A stretch of DNA of 64,000 nucleotides, taken from Alphaproteobacteria bacterium CG11_big_fil_rev_8_21_14_0_20_39_49 (GTDB lineage Bacteria > Pseudomonadota > Alphaproteobacteria > Rickettsiales > UBA6187). How positions within the stretch are numbered: position 1 is the stretch's first letter; each line of letters opens with the position of its first letter. Both the position numbers and the translations under genes were made by a program. This document shows, in pieces, positions 1-14,707 of the stretch. Below the pieces are notes generated by a model. It saw only the letters and a list, made by a program, of their open reading frames with translations. It did not search any database and was not told the DNA's origin. Location: assembly GCA_002787635.1 (NCBI GenBank), contig PCXK01000017.1, positions 1 through 64,000 of the forward strand, in the 5' to 3' direction.

Positions 1-89
1 CTATCGCCATGGATGAGGGCTTACGCTTCGCAATCCGTGAAGGTGGTAGAACCGTCGGTGCAGGTGTTGTTGCTAAAATTGTTAAATAA
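1..89 (+). CDS. tuf: Elongation factor Tu, C-terminal end (partial)
   Basis: Only the last 28 codons are in the window; the reading frame starts at base 3 and ends with TAA at 87-89. The translation contains MDEGLRFAIREGG and ends GRTVGAGVVAKIVK, the conserved C-terminal barrel of EF-Tu, which brings aminoacyl-tRNA to the ribosome as a GTP complex. The position just before tRNA-Trp, secE and nusG is the usual place of one tuf copy in proteobacteria. The 5' part lies outside the window, so the start and full length cannot be judged. Confidence 0.95.
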   Translation, partial: IAMDEGLRFAIREGGRTVGAGVVAKIVK

Positions 90-171
90 TTGATTGATGT
101 CGGCGGGAAGTAATTTTGCTTCTCGCTGAAAATATGGGTTTTGGAGTTAGTTTTAATAACTAGGAAAGTTT

Positions 172-247
172 AGGAGTGTAGCTCAATTGGTAGAGCACCG
201 GTCTCCAAAACCGGGGGTTGGGGGTTCGATTCCTCTCACTCCTGCCA
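172..247 (+). tRNA. trpT: tRNA-Trp (CCA anticodon)
   Basis: A full cloverleaf can be folded. The acceptor strand AGGAGTG at 172-178 pairs with CACTCCT; the D arm is GCTC...GAGC; the anticodon stem CCGGT/ACCGG encloses the loop CTCCAAA, giving anticodon CCA for tryptophan; the T arm carries GTTCGAT. The 3' CCA (245-247) is encoded. It sits between tuf and secE, as in many proteobacteria, and is probably processed from the same transcript. Confidence 0.97.
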
Positions 248-306
248 CTTACAATTATTAAAACCGGGTTTCGATTTTAATCTAAACTCAACAGGTGTTG
301 GAAATT

Positions 307-498
307 ATGGCACGAACAGGAGTAGCAGAGTTTATAAAGCAAGTACGTCAGGAAACTATGAAAGTTACTTGGAGTACAAGAAAAGAGACTATCACTTCTA
401 CAATAGTAGTTTTGATAATGGTTTTTATAGCGTCACTTTTCTTTTTACTTGTTGATAGCGTAATTTTAAAGCTTACCCAGTTAATAATGGGTTTTTAG
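307..498 (+). CDS. secE: Preprotein translocase subunit SecE
   Basis: This 63-residue protein has the short single-span form of SecE: an amphipathic cytoplasmic helix with the family-typical KVTWSTRKET stretch (about residues 18-27), then one hydrophobic segment near residues 32-58. SecE clamps SecY in the inner-membrane Sec channel. An in-frame GTG (295) lies upstream, but ATG 307 gives the normal N-terminus MARTGVAEFI and is preferred; the ribosome binding site is weak (GGTG...GGA). nusG follows after 11 bases, and the secE-nusG pairing confirms the call. Confidence 0.93.
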   Translation: MARTGVAEFIKQVRQETMKVTWSTRKETITSTIVVLIMVFIASLFFLLVDSVILKLTQLIMGF

Positions 499-509
499 GA
501 GTTGATAAA

Positions 510-1040
510 GTGACTTATAAATGGTATATAGTTCAGGCTCATTCAGGCTTTGAGAAAAAAGTTGCTGCTGCTATTGCTGAAAGAGCTGATATGGAGAAGA
601 TATCAGATGCCTTTGAAGAGATAACGGTTCCGACCGAAGGTGTCGTAGAGGTGAAAAAAGGACGCAAAGTAAGTACTGAGCGTAAGTTTTTCCCCGGTTA
701 TGTTTTAGTTAAGATGAAAATGAGCGATAAAGCTTGGCATCTTGTTAAAACAACTCCTAAGGTTACAGGTTTTTTGGGCGGTCAGGGTAAGCCTCAGCCT
801 ATATCTGATGCGGAAGCACAGCGGATATTCCGTCAGGTAGAGGAAGGTTTGGAAAAACCGAAGCATACGGTTTCATTTGAAACAGGTGAATCGGTTAAGA
901 TTAATGACGGTCCTTTTGAATCCTTCGTCGGTGTTGTTGAGGGTGTTGATGAAGAAAAAGGTACATTGAAGATTTCAGTTTCGATATTTGGCAGGGATAC
1001 ACCTGTAGAACTGGAATTTTCTCAGGTAGAAAAAGTTTAA
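510..1040 (+). CDS. nusG: Transcription termination/antitermination protein NusG
   Basis: This 176-residue protein has normal NusG length. The N-terminal NGN domain starts YKWYIVQAHSGFEKKV and includes FFPGYVLVKM; the C-terminal KOW domain contains the segment around GPFESFVGVVEGVDEEKG. NusG binds RNA polymerase, reduces pausing and links it to Rho or the ribosome. Translation starts at GTG 510, with a TAGGAG ribosome binding site that overlaps the secE stop codon, so the two genes are probably translated together. It is followed by the L11/L1 operon without a clear terminator. Confidence 0.97.
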   Translation: MTYKWYIVQAHSGFEKKVAAAIAERADMEKISDAFEEITVPTEGVVEVKKGRKVSTERKFFPGYVLVKMKMSDKAWHLVKTTPKVTGFLGGQGKPQPISDAEAQRIFRQVEEGLEKPKHTVSFETGESVKINDGPFESFVGVVEGVDEEKGTLKISVSIFGRDTPVELEFSQVEKV

Positions 1041-1078
1041 AATAATAACTGATTAGGATAAATTAAGGAACTAAAGTA

Positions 1079-1519
1079 ATGTCTAAGAAAATAACGGGTT
1101 ATATAAAACTGCAAGTTCAAGCCGGTGCTGCTAATCCATCACCTCCGGTAGGTCCTGCGTTGGGTCAGAAGGGTGTTAACATAATGGAATTTTGTAAAGC
1201 TTTTAATGCGGCTACTCAAGAGCAGCAAAAAAAGTTTCCCGGCATGAAGCTACCTGTAGTTATAACGGTTTTTGCCGACCGTAGTTTTGAGTTCATTACG
1301 AAGTTGCCTCCTGCGGCACAATTATTGAAGAAAGCTGCAAACCTTAAGAAGGGTTCGGGTGAAACGGGGCAAAAAATAATCGCTAAACTAAGAACAAGCC
1401 AAATTAAAGAAATAGCTGAAATGAAAATGGCTGATATGAATGCAAACACTGTCGAAGCCGCTGTACAGATGCTTATAGGTACTGCTGCTTCTATGGGAAT
1501 CGAAGTAATTGAAGGTTAA
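1079..1519 (+). CDS. rplK: 50S ribosomal protein L11
   Basis: This 146-residue protein has normal L11 length. The N-terminal domain contains the signature [20 protein letters not shown] and the C-terminal rRNA-binding domain contains [19 protein letters not shown]11 forms the base of the GTPase-associated centre on 23S rRNA. The TAA stop shares one base with the first possible ATG of rplA, so L11 and L1 are likely translationally coupled, as in other bacteria. Confidence 0.97.
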   Translation: MSKKITGYIKLQVQAGAANPSPPVGPALGQKGVNIMEFCKAFNAATQEQQKKFPGMKLPVVITVFADRSFEFITKLPPAAQLLKKAANLKKGSGETGQKIIAKLRTSQIKEIAEMKMADMNANTVEAAVQMLIGTAASMGIEVIEG

Positions 1520-2229
1520 TGAATATGTCTAAGATTGGAAAAAGATTTGAAGCCGCTTTAAAAAATATTAATGCCGAAGAAGAGTACGCATTAAATAAAG
1601 CCGTTTCAGTTGTTAAAGGTAATGCCAAGGCAAAATTCGATGAAACTATCGAAATAGCTATGAATTTGGGTGTTGATCCTAAGCACGCCGACCAAATGGT
1701 GCGTGGTGTGACTCAATTGCCTAACGGTACTGGAAAAGATATAAGAATCGCAGTATTTGCTAAAGGTGCTAAAGCTGATGAGGCAAAAGCCGCAGGTGCC
1801 GATATTGTCGGCGACGATGACCTCATCGGTAAGGTGCAGGGCGGAACGATTGATTTTGACCGTTGTATAGCGACACCCGATATGATGGCTGCACTTGGTA
1901 AAGCTGCTAGGATTCTTGGTCCTAAAGGACTAATGCCTAATCCTAAGCTTGGCACTGTAACTACCGATGTAGCTGCTGCCGTTAAAGCTGCAAAAGCAGG
2001 TCAGGTTGAGTACAGAGTTGAAAAGAACGGAATTATACACGCCGGTGTCGGTAAAGCCAGCTTCGATGAAAAAGCATTAAAGGAAAACCTGCTTTCATTC
2101 ATCAAAGCTATTATTACTGCAAAACCAAGCGGTGCGAAAGGAACTTACGTAAAGAAAATTTCTTTAAGTTCTACAATGGGTCCTTCTGTGAATCTTGATA
2201 TAGCAGAAGTATTGGCTGAAGCCGCATAA
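1519..2229 (+). CDS. rplA: 50S ribosomal protein L1
   Basis: This 236-residue protein matches L1 length. It carries the L1 core, including [15 protein letters not shown] and the C-terminal [13 protein letters not shown]1 forms the mobile stalk at the E site and, in known bacteria, represses its own operon mRNA. Two in-frame ATGs lie at 1519 and 1525 (MNMSKIGKR); the second gives the more usual N-terminus MSKIGKR, so the true start may be six bases downstream. rplJ begins 20 bases after the stop. Confidence 0.97.
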   Translation: MNMSKIGKRFEAALKNINAEEEYALNKAVSVVKGNAKAKFDETIEIAMNLGVDPKHADQMVRGVTQLPNGTGKDIRIAVFAKGAKADEAKAAGADIVGDDDLIGKVQGGTIDFDRCIATPDMMAALGKAARILGPKGLMPNPKLGTVTTDVAAAVKAAKAGQVEYRVEKNGIIHAGVGKASFDEKALKENLLSFIKAIITAKPSGAKGTYVKKISLSSTMGPSVNLDIAEVLAEAA

Positions 2230-2249
2230 TAAATTTTGGAGAGAAGTAA

Positions 2250-2762
2250 GTGGATAGAGTAGAAAAAAAACAAACGGTTGAGTCTCTTAATGCGGCATTT
2301 GCAGATGCTAATACATTTGTAATAACCCATTATATGGGGCTTACCGTAGAAGAGATTACACAGTTAAGGAAAAAGCTGTCTTCATTAGGCGGTAATTTTA
2401 GAGTAACTAAGAACAGATTGGCTAAACTGGCTTTAAAGGGAACTCAATACGAGTCTCTTGCCGACCAGTTTGTCGGACCTACGGCTGTAGCGTATTCGGA
2501 TGATCCGGTAGCTGCTGCTAAGGGTGTTGTAGAATTTGCGAAGAATAATGATAAACTTATCATTATCGGTGGAGCTATCGGCAATAAGCAGATAGATGTC
2601 AATGAAATAAATTCACTGGCAAAACTACCTTCGCTAGACGAATTGCGCGCGAAAATCGTTGGTATGATAAGTACCCCGGCTACACGTATAGCCGGAGTTG
2701 TTCAGGCTCCTGCCGGACAAATAGCGAGAGTATTGAATGCTCGTTCGCAGCAAGCAGAGTAA
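2250..2762 (+). CDS. rplJ: 50S ribosomal protein L10
   Basis: This 170-residue protein is L10, the stalk base that holds L7/L12 dimers. It starts at GTG 2250 after GGAGAG, giving MDRVEKKQTVESL. The conserved segment LRKKLSSLGGNFRVTKNRL (about residues 40-58) and the helical C-terminal tail that binds L12 are present. It is followed by a 96-base spacer before rplL, which holds a weak 7-bp inverted repeat (2770-2776/2795-2801). Confidence 0.96.
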   Translation: MDRVEKKQTVESLNAAFADANTFVITHYMGLTVEEITQLRKKLSSLGGNFRVTKNRLAKLALKGTQYESLADQFVGPTAVAYSDDPVAAAKGVVEFAKNNDKLIIIGGAIGNKQIDVNEINSLAKLPSLDELRAKIVGMISTPATRIAGVVQAPAGQIARVLNARSQQAE

Positions 2763-2858
2763 TTATGTAACTTATATGTGTTTGATGATTAGCTTATAAG
2801 TATTACGTTTTTTACCATATTTAACTATTTTATTTTATAAATTTACGAGGATGTAAAA

Positions 2859-3233
2859 ATGGCTGATTTAGCAAAAATTGTTGATGAACTATCTGGTTTG
2901 ACAGTATTGGAGGCCGCTGAGCTTTCAAAACTACTTGAAGAAAAGTGGGGCGTTTCTGCTGCCGCTCCTGTTGCGGTTGCCGCTGCCGGTGCTGCTGCCG
3001 GTGCTGAGGTTGCTGCTGAGAAAACTGAATTTGACGTTATACTTGCCGCTGCCGGTGACAAGAAAATCAACGTTATCAAAGAAGTTAGAGCTATAACAGG
3101 TCTTGGCTTGAAAGAAGCTAAAGATTTGGTAGAAGGTGCTCCAAAACCAATTAAAGAAGGCGCGTCTAAAGACGAAGCTGAAGAAATTAAAAAGAAACTT
3201 GAAGCTGCCGGTGCGACTGTTGAGGTTAAATAA
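2859..3233 (+). CDS. rplL: 50S ribosomal protein L7/L12
   Basis: This 124-residue protein has the L7/L12 plan: an N-terminal dimerisation helix ([24 protein letters not shown]), an Ala/Gly/Val-rich hinge near residues 38-52, and a C-terminal factor-binding domain with [18 protein letters not shown]. It recruits translation GTPases. The ribosome binding site ACGAGGATG is strong, suited to a multi-copy protein. A stem-loop follows the gene and probably limits read-through into rpoB. Confidence 0.97.
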   Translation: MADLAKIVDELSGLTVLEAAELSKLLEEKWGVSAAAPVAVAAAGAAAGAEVAAEKTEFDVILAAAGDKKINVIKEVRAITGLGLKEAKDLVEGAPKPIKEGASKDEAEEIKKKLEAAGATVEVK

Positions 3234-3262
3234 CTACCTTACATTAAGTAACCAATGAGAAA

Positions 3263-3300
3263 TGAGGCACGTGCCTTAAAGCGTGCCTCACTTTTGTGTT
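3263..3300 (+). terminator. Stem-loop attenuator between rplL and rpoB
   Basis: TGAGGCACG (3263-3271) pairs perfectly with CGTGCCTCA (3282-3290), a 9-bp stem with a 10-base loop, followed by CTTTTGTGTTTG. The T tract is short, so this is likely a partial terminator. An attenuator in this place is known to lower rpoBC expression relative to ribosomal protein genes in other bacteria; its function here is inferred. Confidence 0.75.
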
Positions 3301-3376
3301 TGTAAGATAATTTAAATTTGCTGTTGCAATTTATGCTGCAAACACATAATAAGTAATATATAAGTGGAGAACTACT

Positions 3377-6300
3377 TTGGCATACTCATTCACAGCTCGT
3401 AAACGTATTCGTAAAAGTTTCGGTAAGATTGAAGCGGTGGCAGAAATGCCTAATCTTATTGATATTCAAAGTAAATCATATGAATCATTCCTGCAAATGA
3501 CAACTCCTAGTGAGGAGCGTTCGGATGTCGGTTTGAACGGTGCTTTGGCATCGGTCTTTCCGATAAATGATATGGCGGAAACCTGTACCCTAGAGTATAT
3601 AGGCTATGCATTTGATAAGCCTAAATATGATGTTGAAGAGTGTAGGCAGCGTGGAATTAACTTTTCCGCTCCTTTAAAGGTAACTTTACGTCTTATTGTA
3701 TGGGACGTAGATGAAGATACCGGTGCCCGTGAGATAAAAGGCATTAAAGAGCAGGATGTTTATATGGGGGATATCCCTCTAATGACAAAGAACGGTACTT
3801 TTATTATTAACGGTACCGAGCGTGTTATAGTATCGCAAATGCACCGTTCTCCCGGTGTTTTCTTCGACCATGACAGAGGTAAGACGCATAGTTCGGGTAA
3901 GTTCCTGTACTCTGCACGTATTATACCTTACCGTGGTTCGTGGCTTGATTTTGAATTTGATGCTAAAGACTTGCTGTTCTTCCGTATTGACAGAAGAAGA
4001 AAGCTTCTTATAGGTACTTTGCTCAGAGCTTTAGGTTTTGATAAAAAACAGATGTTGGAAACTTTCTACAATAAGGATTTATTGAAGAGAGTTAAGAAGG
4101 GCTGGTCGTTCCCTTTCAATCCTGATGCGTTAAAAGGCACTAAACTTACTCGTGACCTGATAGATGCCGCAACCGGCAAGGTTGTTGCCGAAGCCGGTAC
4201 TAAAATGAGTCCGAGGGTGCTAAAAAAGCTTGTACAGTCAGGCATGAAGGAACAGCTTGTTAGTTCCGATGACTTAGTCGGTAAATATGTTGCCGAGGAT
4301 ATTATAGACCCGTCTACAGGTGAAGTATTCGTATCATTTGGTGATGAGCTTACATCAGACGCAATTGCATTTATTGAAAATTCAAAGTTAAAAGAAGTTT
4401 CGGTACTATCTGTTGACACTAATTCTAACACGGCATATATACGTAACAGCGTTGAAGCGGATAAGAACGTTACCTATGAAGAAGCGTTAATGGATGTTTA
4501 TAAGGTGATGCGTCCGGGTGAACCTGCTACTGTTGAGGCGGCGGAGGAATTGTTCCACAACCTGTTCTTTGATAAGGAAAGATATGACCTGTCAGCCGTC
4601 GGTCGTGTTAAGCTAAATGCAAGGCTTGATCTTGATACTCCTGAGGAAGTTGGCGTACTTACAAAAGAAGATATCATTACAATCATCAGAAAATTTGTAG
4701 ATATCAAGGACGGTAAAGGTGAGATTGACGATATCGACCACTTGGGTAACAGACGTGTGCGTTCTGTCGGTGAGTTAATGGAAAATCAGTTCCGTATAGG
4801 ACTTGTACGCATGGAACGTGCTATAATTGAGCGTATGGCTGCCGTTGAAATAGATACCGTAATGCCTCACGATTTGGTGAACTCCAAGTTATTGGCGGCT
4901 GTGCTTCGTGAGTTCTTCGGATCATCACAGCTTTCACAGTTCATGGATCAGACGAACCCTCTGGCTGAAATTACCCATAAGCGTAGATTATCGGCACTAG
5001 GACCCGGTGGTTTAACCCGTGACCGTGCCGGATTTGAGGTGCGTGACGTACATACTACCCACTATGGAAGAATATGTCCTATCGAGACTCCTGAGGGACC
5101 CAATATCGGTCTTATCAACTCGCTTGCCACATACGCAAACATAAATAAATACGGTTTCATTGAAAGCCCTTACAGAAAAGTTGTTGAAGGTAATGTTACT
5201 AATGAAGTTAGCTACATGTCGGCAATTGATGAGGGTAAGTACGTGATTGCCCAGTCAAATGCGGAACTAAGCAGTGATAACCGGTTTGTTGATAAGCTTA
5301 TAAGTTGCCGTAAAAACGGTGAGCTTGTTATGGTTAACCCTAAAAATATCGACTATATGGACGTATCGCCGATGCAGGTGGTATCTGTAGCCGCTTGTTT
5401 GATACCTTTCTTAGAAAATGACGATGCAAACCGTGCATTGATGGGATCGAACATGCAACGTCAGGCAGTGCCGTTACTTCGTAATGATGCACCGCTGGTC
5501 GGCACCGGTATTGAAGCTACCGTTGCTAGGGATTCGGGTGTAACCGTGGTTGCAACACGTGACGGTGTTGTCGAGCAGGTTGACGCTAACCGTATCGTTG
5601 TTAAATCAACTGACCTTGATTCTACCTCTCCGGGAGTTAAGATTTATAACCTGTTGAAATATCAGCGTACTAACCAAAATACTTCTATCAACCAAAGACC
5701 TGTCGTTAAAGCGGGTGACGTTGTGAAAAAAGGCGATATAATCGCTGACGGTTCCAGTACCGATTTGGGTGAGTTGGCTTTGGGACGCAACGTGCTTGTG
5801 GCGTTCATGCCTTGGAACGGTTATAACTTTGAGGACTCAATCCTTATATCTGAAAGGATAGTAAAAGATGATGTGTTTACTTCCGTTCATATCGAACAGT
5901 TTGAGATAGTTGCACGTGATACAAGGATAGGACCTGAGGAAGTTACCCGTGATATACCGAATGTAGGTGAAGAAAGCCTGAAGCATCTGGACGAGATAGG
6001 TATAGTTCACGTTGGTGCGGAAGTAATGCCGGGTGATATTTTGGTAGGTAAAGTTACTCCTAAGAGTGAGTCACCTATGACTCCTGAAGAAAAACTTCTT
6101 CGTGCCATTTTCGGTGAGAAAGCCGCTGACGTTAGAGATTCATCCCTTCGTGTGCCTCCGGGTGTAGGTGGTACTGTTGTTGAGGTTCGTGTGTTCTCAA
6201 GACGAGGTATCGAAAAGGACGAACGTGCGCTTTCAATTGAACAGGCTGAAATAGAACGTCTTGCTAAAGACCGTGATGATGAGCTTGCTATTGTTGAGAA

Positions 6301-7507
6301 CTTTATCTATGGCAGACTAAAAGAGATTATGAAAGGTAAAGAAATCTCCGATGGTCCTAAAGAAGCTAAGTCGGGAAAAGTCAGTGATGAGACTTTTGAA
6401 AAACTTAGCAACGGTCAGCTATGGCAGATTGTACTTAAAGACAGCAAAGCCATGGATGAGATTGAGATTCTTAAAGGTCAGCTTGATGATATTACACGTG
6501 ATTCTCAGGAGCGTTTTGATAACAAAGTTGAGAAACTACAATCAGGTGACGATCTGCCTCAGGGTGCTTTGAAAGTCGTTAAGGTTTTCCTTGCAGTTAA
6601 GAGAAAGCTACAGCCGGGTGACAAAATGGCAGGACGTCACGGTAACAAAGGGGTTATCTCAAGAATACTTCCGCAAGAGGATATGCCTTATTTAGAAGAC
6701 GGTACTCCTGTTGATGTTGTGCTGAACCCTCTTGGTGTACCTTCTCGTATGAACGTGGGACAGATACTTGAGACTCACTTGGGCTGGGCATCTGCCGGAC
6801 TCGGTAAGCAGATAGGTAGTGCCTATGATAAATATACCGCTAAGGAAGCTACGATTGATGACCTTAAAAAGCAGATAAACGCTTCATATAAAGATGCTAA
6901 AGTCAGCCGTGAAGTCAATGCCATGACCGAAGATGATGTTGTGGAGCTTGCACGTAACTTGCGTAAGGGTATTCCTTTTGCGACACCTGTTTTTGACGGT
7001 GCAAAAGAGGCGGATATCGTTACCGAGTTAGAAAGGGCAGGGCTAAATAGCAGCGGTCAGGTTACTTTGTATGACGGTCGTACCGGTGAGAAATTCGACA
7101 GAGATGTAACGGTAGGTTATATCTATATGTTGAAACTACACCACCTTGTTGACGATAAGATTCACGCAAGGTCGATAGGTCCTTATTCACTTGTAACGCA
7201 GCAACCGTTGGGCGGTAAGTCGCACTTTGGCGGACAGCGTTTCGGGGAAATGGAATGCTGGGCGTTACAGGCATACGGTTCATCTTATACATTGCAGGAA
7301 ATGCTTACTGTTAAATCTGATGACGTTGCAGGACGTATCAAGATGTATGAAGCTATTGTTCGCGGTGATAACAACTTTGAATCGGGCATACCGGAGTCAT
7401 TCCACGTAATGGTGAAAGAGCTTCGCTCACTATGCTTAAACGTTGCGTTAGAGCAAAGTGACGAAATTGATGACGTTACGCCTGAAAAACCGGCTGAGGC
7501 AGCTTAA
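3377..7507 (+). CDS. rpoB: DNA-directed RNA polymerase subunit beta
   Basis: This 1376-residue protein has the full beta-subunit length of alphaproteobacteria. The rifampicin-pocket region reads [20 protein letters not shown], followed by [12 protein letters not shown]; near the C-terminus [19 protein letters not shown] is the conserved switch/clamp segment. The start is TTG at 3377 ([16 protein letters not shown]) with GTGGAGA nine bases before it; a TTG start may help keep levels low. Both rifampicin-contact D and H residues (MDQ, THKRR) look wild type. rpoC follows after a 163-base spacer. Confidence 0.98.
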   Translation: MAYSFTARKRIRKSFGKIEAVAEMPNLIDIQSKSYESFLQMTTPSEERSDVGLNGALASVFPINDMAETCTLEYIGYAFDKPKYDVEECRQRGINFSAPLKVTLRLIVWDVDEDTGAREIKGIKEQDVYMGDIPLMTKNGTFIINGTERVIVSQMHRSPGVFFDHDRGKTHSSGKFLYSARIIPYRGSWLDFEFDAKDLLFFRIDRRRKLLIGTLLRALGFDKKQMLETFYNKDLLKRVKKGWSFPFNPDALKGTKLTRDLIDAATGKVVAEAGTKMSPRVLKKLVQSGMKEQLVSSDDLVGKYVAEDIIDPSTGEVFVSFGDELTSDAIAFIENSKLKEVSVLSVDTNSNTAYIRNSVEADKNVTYEEALMDVYKVMRPGEPATVEAAEELFHNLFFDKERYDLSAVGRVKLNARLDLDTPEEVGVLTKEDIITIIRKFVDIKDGKGEIDDIDHLGNRRVRSVGELMENQFRIGLVRMERAIIERMAAVEIDTVMPHDLVNSKLLAAVLREFFGSSQLSQFMDQTNPLAEITHKRRLSALGPGGLTRDRAGFEVRDVHTTHYGRICPIETPEGPNIGLINSLATYANINKYGFIESPYRKVVEGNVTNEVSYMSAIDEGKYVIAQSNAELSSDNRFVDKLISCRKNGELVMVNPKNIDYMDVSPMQVVSVAACLIPFLENDDANRALMGSNMQRQAVPLLRNDAPLVGTGIEATVARDSGVTVVATRDGVVEQVDANRIVVKSTDLDSTSPGVKIYNLLKYQRTNQNTSINQRPVVKAGDVVKKGDIIADGSSTDLGELALGRNVLVAFMPWNGYNFEDSILISERIVKDDVFTSVHIEQFEIVARDTRIGPEEVTRDIPNVGEESLKHLDEIGIVHVGAEVMPGDILVGKVTPKSESPMTPEEKLLRAIFGEKAADVRDSSLRVPPGVGGTVVEVRVFSRRGIEKDERALSIEQAEIERLAKDRDDELAIVENFIYGRLKEIMKGKEISDGPKEAKSGKVSDETFEKLSNGQLWQIVLKDSKAMDEIEILKGQLDDITRDSQERFDNKVEKLQSGDDLPQGALKVVKVFLAVKRKLQPGDKMAGRHGNKGVISRILPQEDMPYLEDGTPVDVVLNPLGVPSRMNVGQILETHLGWASAGLGKQIGSAYDKYTAKEATIDDLKKQINASYKDAKVSREVNAMTEDDVVELARNLRKGIPFATPVFDGAKEADIVTELERAGLNSSGQVTLYDGRTGEKFDRDVTVGYIYMLKLHHLVDDKIHARSIGPYSLVTQQPLGGKSHFGGQRFGEMECWALQAYGSSYTLQEMLTVKSDDVAGRIKMYEAIVRGDNNFESGIPESFHVMVKELRSLCLNVALEQSDEIDDVTPEKPAEAA

Positions 7508-7582
7508 TTAAACGGTGATTAGAGTCTAAGTTTAGAATCTAGTTATTTTGAAGTGATTTTTATTTATAAGAAATTATATAAA

Positions 7583-7651
7583 TTGTCGGGTTAGAGTCTA
7601 AAGTTTGTTTTTTTACTAAAATATGAACTTTTAGACTTTTAATCCCGACAA
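7583..7651 (+). promoter_or_regulatory. Long imperfect hairpin between rpoB and rpoC
   Basis: TTGTCGGG at 7583-7590 pairs with CCCGACAA at 7644-7651, and the inner arms AGAGTCTAAAGT and ACTTTTAGACTTTT extend the pairing imperfectly around an A/T-rich loop. The structure ends 19 bases before the rpoC start codon. No T tract follows, so it is not a standard terminator; it may be an RNA processing or stability element. Confidence 0.5.
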
Positions 7652-7667
7652 ACAAAACAGGAGCTAA

Positions 7668-11924
<4,257 letters not shown>

Positions 11925-11945
11925 GCTTTATAGTTAAGTTTAAAG

Positions 11946-11977
11946 AAAAAAGCGGGCTTTTTAGCTCGCTTTTTTTA
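11946..11977 (+). terminator. Bidirectional terminator between rpoC and ispE
   Basis: AGCGGGC (11951-11957) pairs with GCTCGCT (11964-11970), one G-T pair, with a run of A before and seven T after the stem (11971-11976 and the final stem T). The A and T runs allow it to serve rpoC on + and ispE on -, whose stop codon lies at 11975. Confidence 0.88.
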
Positions 11978-12811
11978 TATAGACCTTATCCACCACCGAG
12001 GGTATTGAACGCTTAGAGTATTATAAGCGTTTTGCAGTTCAAAATTGCTCTTGAACAAACCGAAGCATGTAGAGCCGCTACCCGTCATTCTTGCAAGCAG
12101 GCAACCTGACTGTTCTGATAAAACGTTCAGTATATCGTTTATTTGCGGAACAAGTTGTATGGCGTTTTTCTCAAGTTCATTATCGCACATATTAAGCAAT
12201 GAAATTAATTCTTCCATATTACTATGGGTGTTTATAATAGGCATTTCATTTGAATAGTTAAACGGTGCATATTTGAACACCTCTGTGGTAGATAGTGCTA
12301 TATTAGGATATATAAGCAATATATACAACGGAGGCACGTCAACAAGTGTTTCAATATTTCCGACTCCTGAAATAAGGGCAGGGCGGTTTTCTATGAAAAA
12401 AGGAATATCCGCACCGAATTTTAAGCCTATTTTTTCCAAAGTATCGTTGCTGTAATTTAGTCCAAGCAGATTATTCATGATTTTCAGGGTAGTAGCGGCA
12501 TTGGAAGAACCGCCACCAAGCCCGGCACCGACAGGTATATTTTTCTCCAGATAAATATTAACCCCTTTAGGCTTTATTTGTGCATGTTCACAAATGGCAT
12601 CTATCGCTTCTAATATCAGGTTGTCACTCTTATCCACAAGATGTGCATAATCACCGTTAATATTTAAATGATTAGTGTTACTTTCATTAAATGAAATATA
12701 TATATTGTCGCAAACAGATATAGGTATCATTAAGCTTTCAAGTTTATGATAACCGTTATGAAACTTTCCGGTAATGTGTAAATATAAGTTAAGTTTTGCA
12801 TTTGAAAGCAT
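11975..12811 (-). CDS. ispE: 4-diphosphocytidyl-2-C-methyl-D-erythritol kinase
   Basis: This 278-residue protein is a GHMP kinase. Visible motifs are the N-terminal SNAKLNLYLHITGK with the catalytic-loop lysine, the ATP-binding PVGAGLGGGSSNAA (about residues 92-105), and the C-terminal MTGSGSTCFG. IspE phosphorylates CDP-methylerythritol in the non-mevalonate (MEP) isoprenoid pathway, so this cell probably makes its own isoprenoid precursors. It overlaps the rpoC terminator at its 3' end and lies downstream of a TPR protein gene on the same strand with a 52-base gap. Confidence 0.95.
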   Translation of the reverse strand: MLSNAKLNLYLHITGKFHNGYHKLESLMIPISVCDNIYISFNESNTNHLNINGDYAHLVDKSDNLILEAIDAICEHAQIKPKGVNIYLEKNIPVGAGLGGGSSNAATTLKIMNNLLGLNYSNDTLEKIGLKFGADIPFFIENRPALISGVGNIETLVDVPPLYILLIYPNIALSTTEVFKYAPFNYSNEMPIINTHSNMEELISLLNMCDNELEKNAIQLVPQINDILNVLSEQSGCLLARMTGSGSTCFGLFKSNFELQNAYNTLSVQYPRWWIRSI

Positions 12812-12863
12812 ATATCATCCTATATGAGCCATAATATAATAATGCATGAATACTAAAATAATT

Positions 12864-14603
12864 TTACGAATTGCCATTACCCTCAGGAAGACCGTAACGG
12901 ATTTTCTGACGTATGTCTTTTTCAGATAAATCTTTATTAGTATTATACTTTAATACCCTTTTCCATTGAAACACGGCTTCGTTTGTGCGTCCAAGCCGCC
13001 AGTACGTATCGCCTAAATGGTCGTTTATCGTTGAATCGTAAGGTGTAATTTCAACTGCTTTTTCAAGATATTCCGAGGCTTTTTCAAAATCGTTCATTTT
13101 ATATAAAGCCCAACCCATTGAGTCTATAATCTGCGGGTCGTTAGGTCTTGCTTTTACAGCTTTTTCTATCATTCCCTTGGCTTTGTCTATATTCTCGTTA
13201 CGGTCTATCCAGCTATATCCGAGGTAATTAAGCACCTCAGGTTGTTCAGGTTTTAATTCAAGTGCTTTTAATAAATCCTTTTCGGCTAATCCCCATTGTT
13301 TGGAACGCTCAAAAGATATACCCCTTGCAAAAAATATAAGCCAGTTCTGTACGGAAGGATTTTTTATCATTGCAATAGCCTTACTATAAGCATCGGCCGC
13401 TTCTTTAAACTTTAAATCCTTACGGTAAAGGTCGGCTAAAGTAAGCAGTGCAATCATTGACGGGTTTTCATTATCTGTTAACTGCTTTAAAAGGCTTATT
13501 GCCTTATCTTTTTCTCCTGCATTATGGTAGTTTTCTGCAATAGATATCCTGCCGGTAAGATAAAAGTCTGAACCTTCAGGTACTTTTTTGTATATCTTTA
13601 TGGCACTTTTATATTGTTCAATATCCTCATAAAAACCTGATAATAAAACTCTGGTTTCGTCATTTTCCGGCTTTAAATACATTGCAAGGCGTAAATAAGA
13701 TATCCCTTCATCGCTATAGCCGCTGTTGAAAAGAACTCGTGCCGCTTCTTCTAATACTTCGGCAAAGCCATAACGTGCGTCTTTTATTAGAGGTTCGGGT
13801 TTTTCGTTGCCTGCATTAATACGGTCAATATTCGTTTGAAAATATCCCGAATGAGGATATTGCTGGCGGTATTTAGTGTATAATAAAAGTGCCTGTTCTT
13901 TTTCTCCTGCCCTTTCATAAAAGTTTCCGGCACTATTTATAAAGTGATATGGAAGTATGGCATCTTTGCTCATAACGTTCGTAAAGCTCTTGTTGGCTTC
14001 TTCAGCATTACCTATAAAATCATTAAGAAGTGCTTTTTGATAGTGGGTGAATAAAGACGGAGCGGAGCTATCCTCTATCTTTTTATTAATAAAATCAGTG
14101 GCTTCAGAGTTTTTGTTCTGTCCGGTCATTATCCATAACTTTAAGAACGGCGATATAACCCTGTTTATACTTGATGAAACGGTTATAGGCTCATGTTTTG
14201 TAGATATATTTAATATCTCTTCAGCCTTATCGTAATCCTGATTTTTTATTGCCTGAGTGGCACGCAATATATTTATATTTGAATCTACGTCAGATAGTTT
14301 TATATATTTTTCTGCTAATTCAATGGATTCATCTATTTTTCCGACCTTTAGCATTAAATTGTAGCTGTAACTAAGCAAAATGCTGTTATCGGGCGATTGT
14401 TTTGAGGCGTTTAAAAATATCTGTGCAGCTTCTTCATGGTTATTCGTCCTTATCGCATAGTCACCTGTCAGGTAGCTTTTTACAAAGTTATCGGGAAAAT
14501 AATCGTTCTCCTTCTTTGTTTCGTTGGAAGATGTAGCTTTTTGAGTTAATATAATTATCAGGAAAGCTAATACTAAAGCAAACTTATTTTTTTTTCGCAT
14601 CAT
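12864..14603 (-). CDS. Exported tetratricopeptide-repeat protein
   Basis: This 579-residue protein starts MMRKKNKFALVLAFLIIIL, a signal peptide or membrane anchor, and then consists almost wholly of TPR-type helix pairs, for example the blocks around NYLGYSWIDRNENIDKAKGM and DHLGDTYWRLGRTNEAVFQW near the C-terminus. Proteins of this architecture are common next to ispE in alphaproteobacteria, but the partner is not known. TPR units usually hold protein complexes, probably here in the periplasm. No enzymatic motif is visible. Confidence 0.85.
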   Translation of the reverse strand: MMRKKNKFALVLAFLIIILTQKATSSNETKKENDYFPDNFVKSYLTGDYAIRTNNHEEAAQIFLNASKQSPDNSILLSYSYNLMLKVGKIDESIELAEKYIKLSDVDSNINILRATQAIKNQDYDKAEEILNISTKHEPITVSSSINRVISPFLKLWIMTGQNKNSEATDFINKKIEDSSAPSLFTHYQKALLNDFIGNAEEANKSFTNVMSKDAILPYHFINSAGNFYERAGEKEQALLLYTKYRQQYPHSGYFQTNIDRINAGNEKPEPLIKDARYGFAEVLEEAARVLFNSGYSDEGISYLRLAMYLKPENDETRVLLSGFYEDIEQYKSAIKIYKKVPEGSDFYLTGRISIAENYHNAGEKDKAISLLKQLTDNENPSMIALLTLADLYRKDLKFKEAADAYSKAIAMIKNPSVQNWLIFFARGISFERSKQWGLAEKDLLKALELKPEQPEVLNYLGYSWIDRNENIDKAKGMIEKAVKARPNDPQIIDSMGWALYKMNDFEKASEYLEKAVEITPYDSTINDHLGDTYWRLGRTNEAVFQWKRVLKYNTNKDLSEKDIRQKIRYGLPEGNGNS

Positions 14604-14707
14604 ATACTTTATTTTACCTTAAAACACGCTTAATCACAATATATGTAAAGCTTATATTGTATCAAATCTTTATTAACGGATTGTTAACTACTTGTTCGTT
14701 GGGCTAT

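Noticed and set aside
2763-2858. Attenuator between rplJ and rplL
   Set aside because: Only a 7-bp AT-rich inverted repeat is present, too weak to call with confidence.
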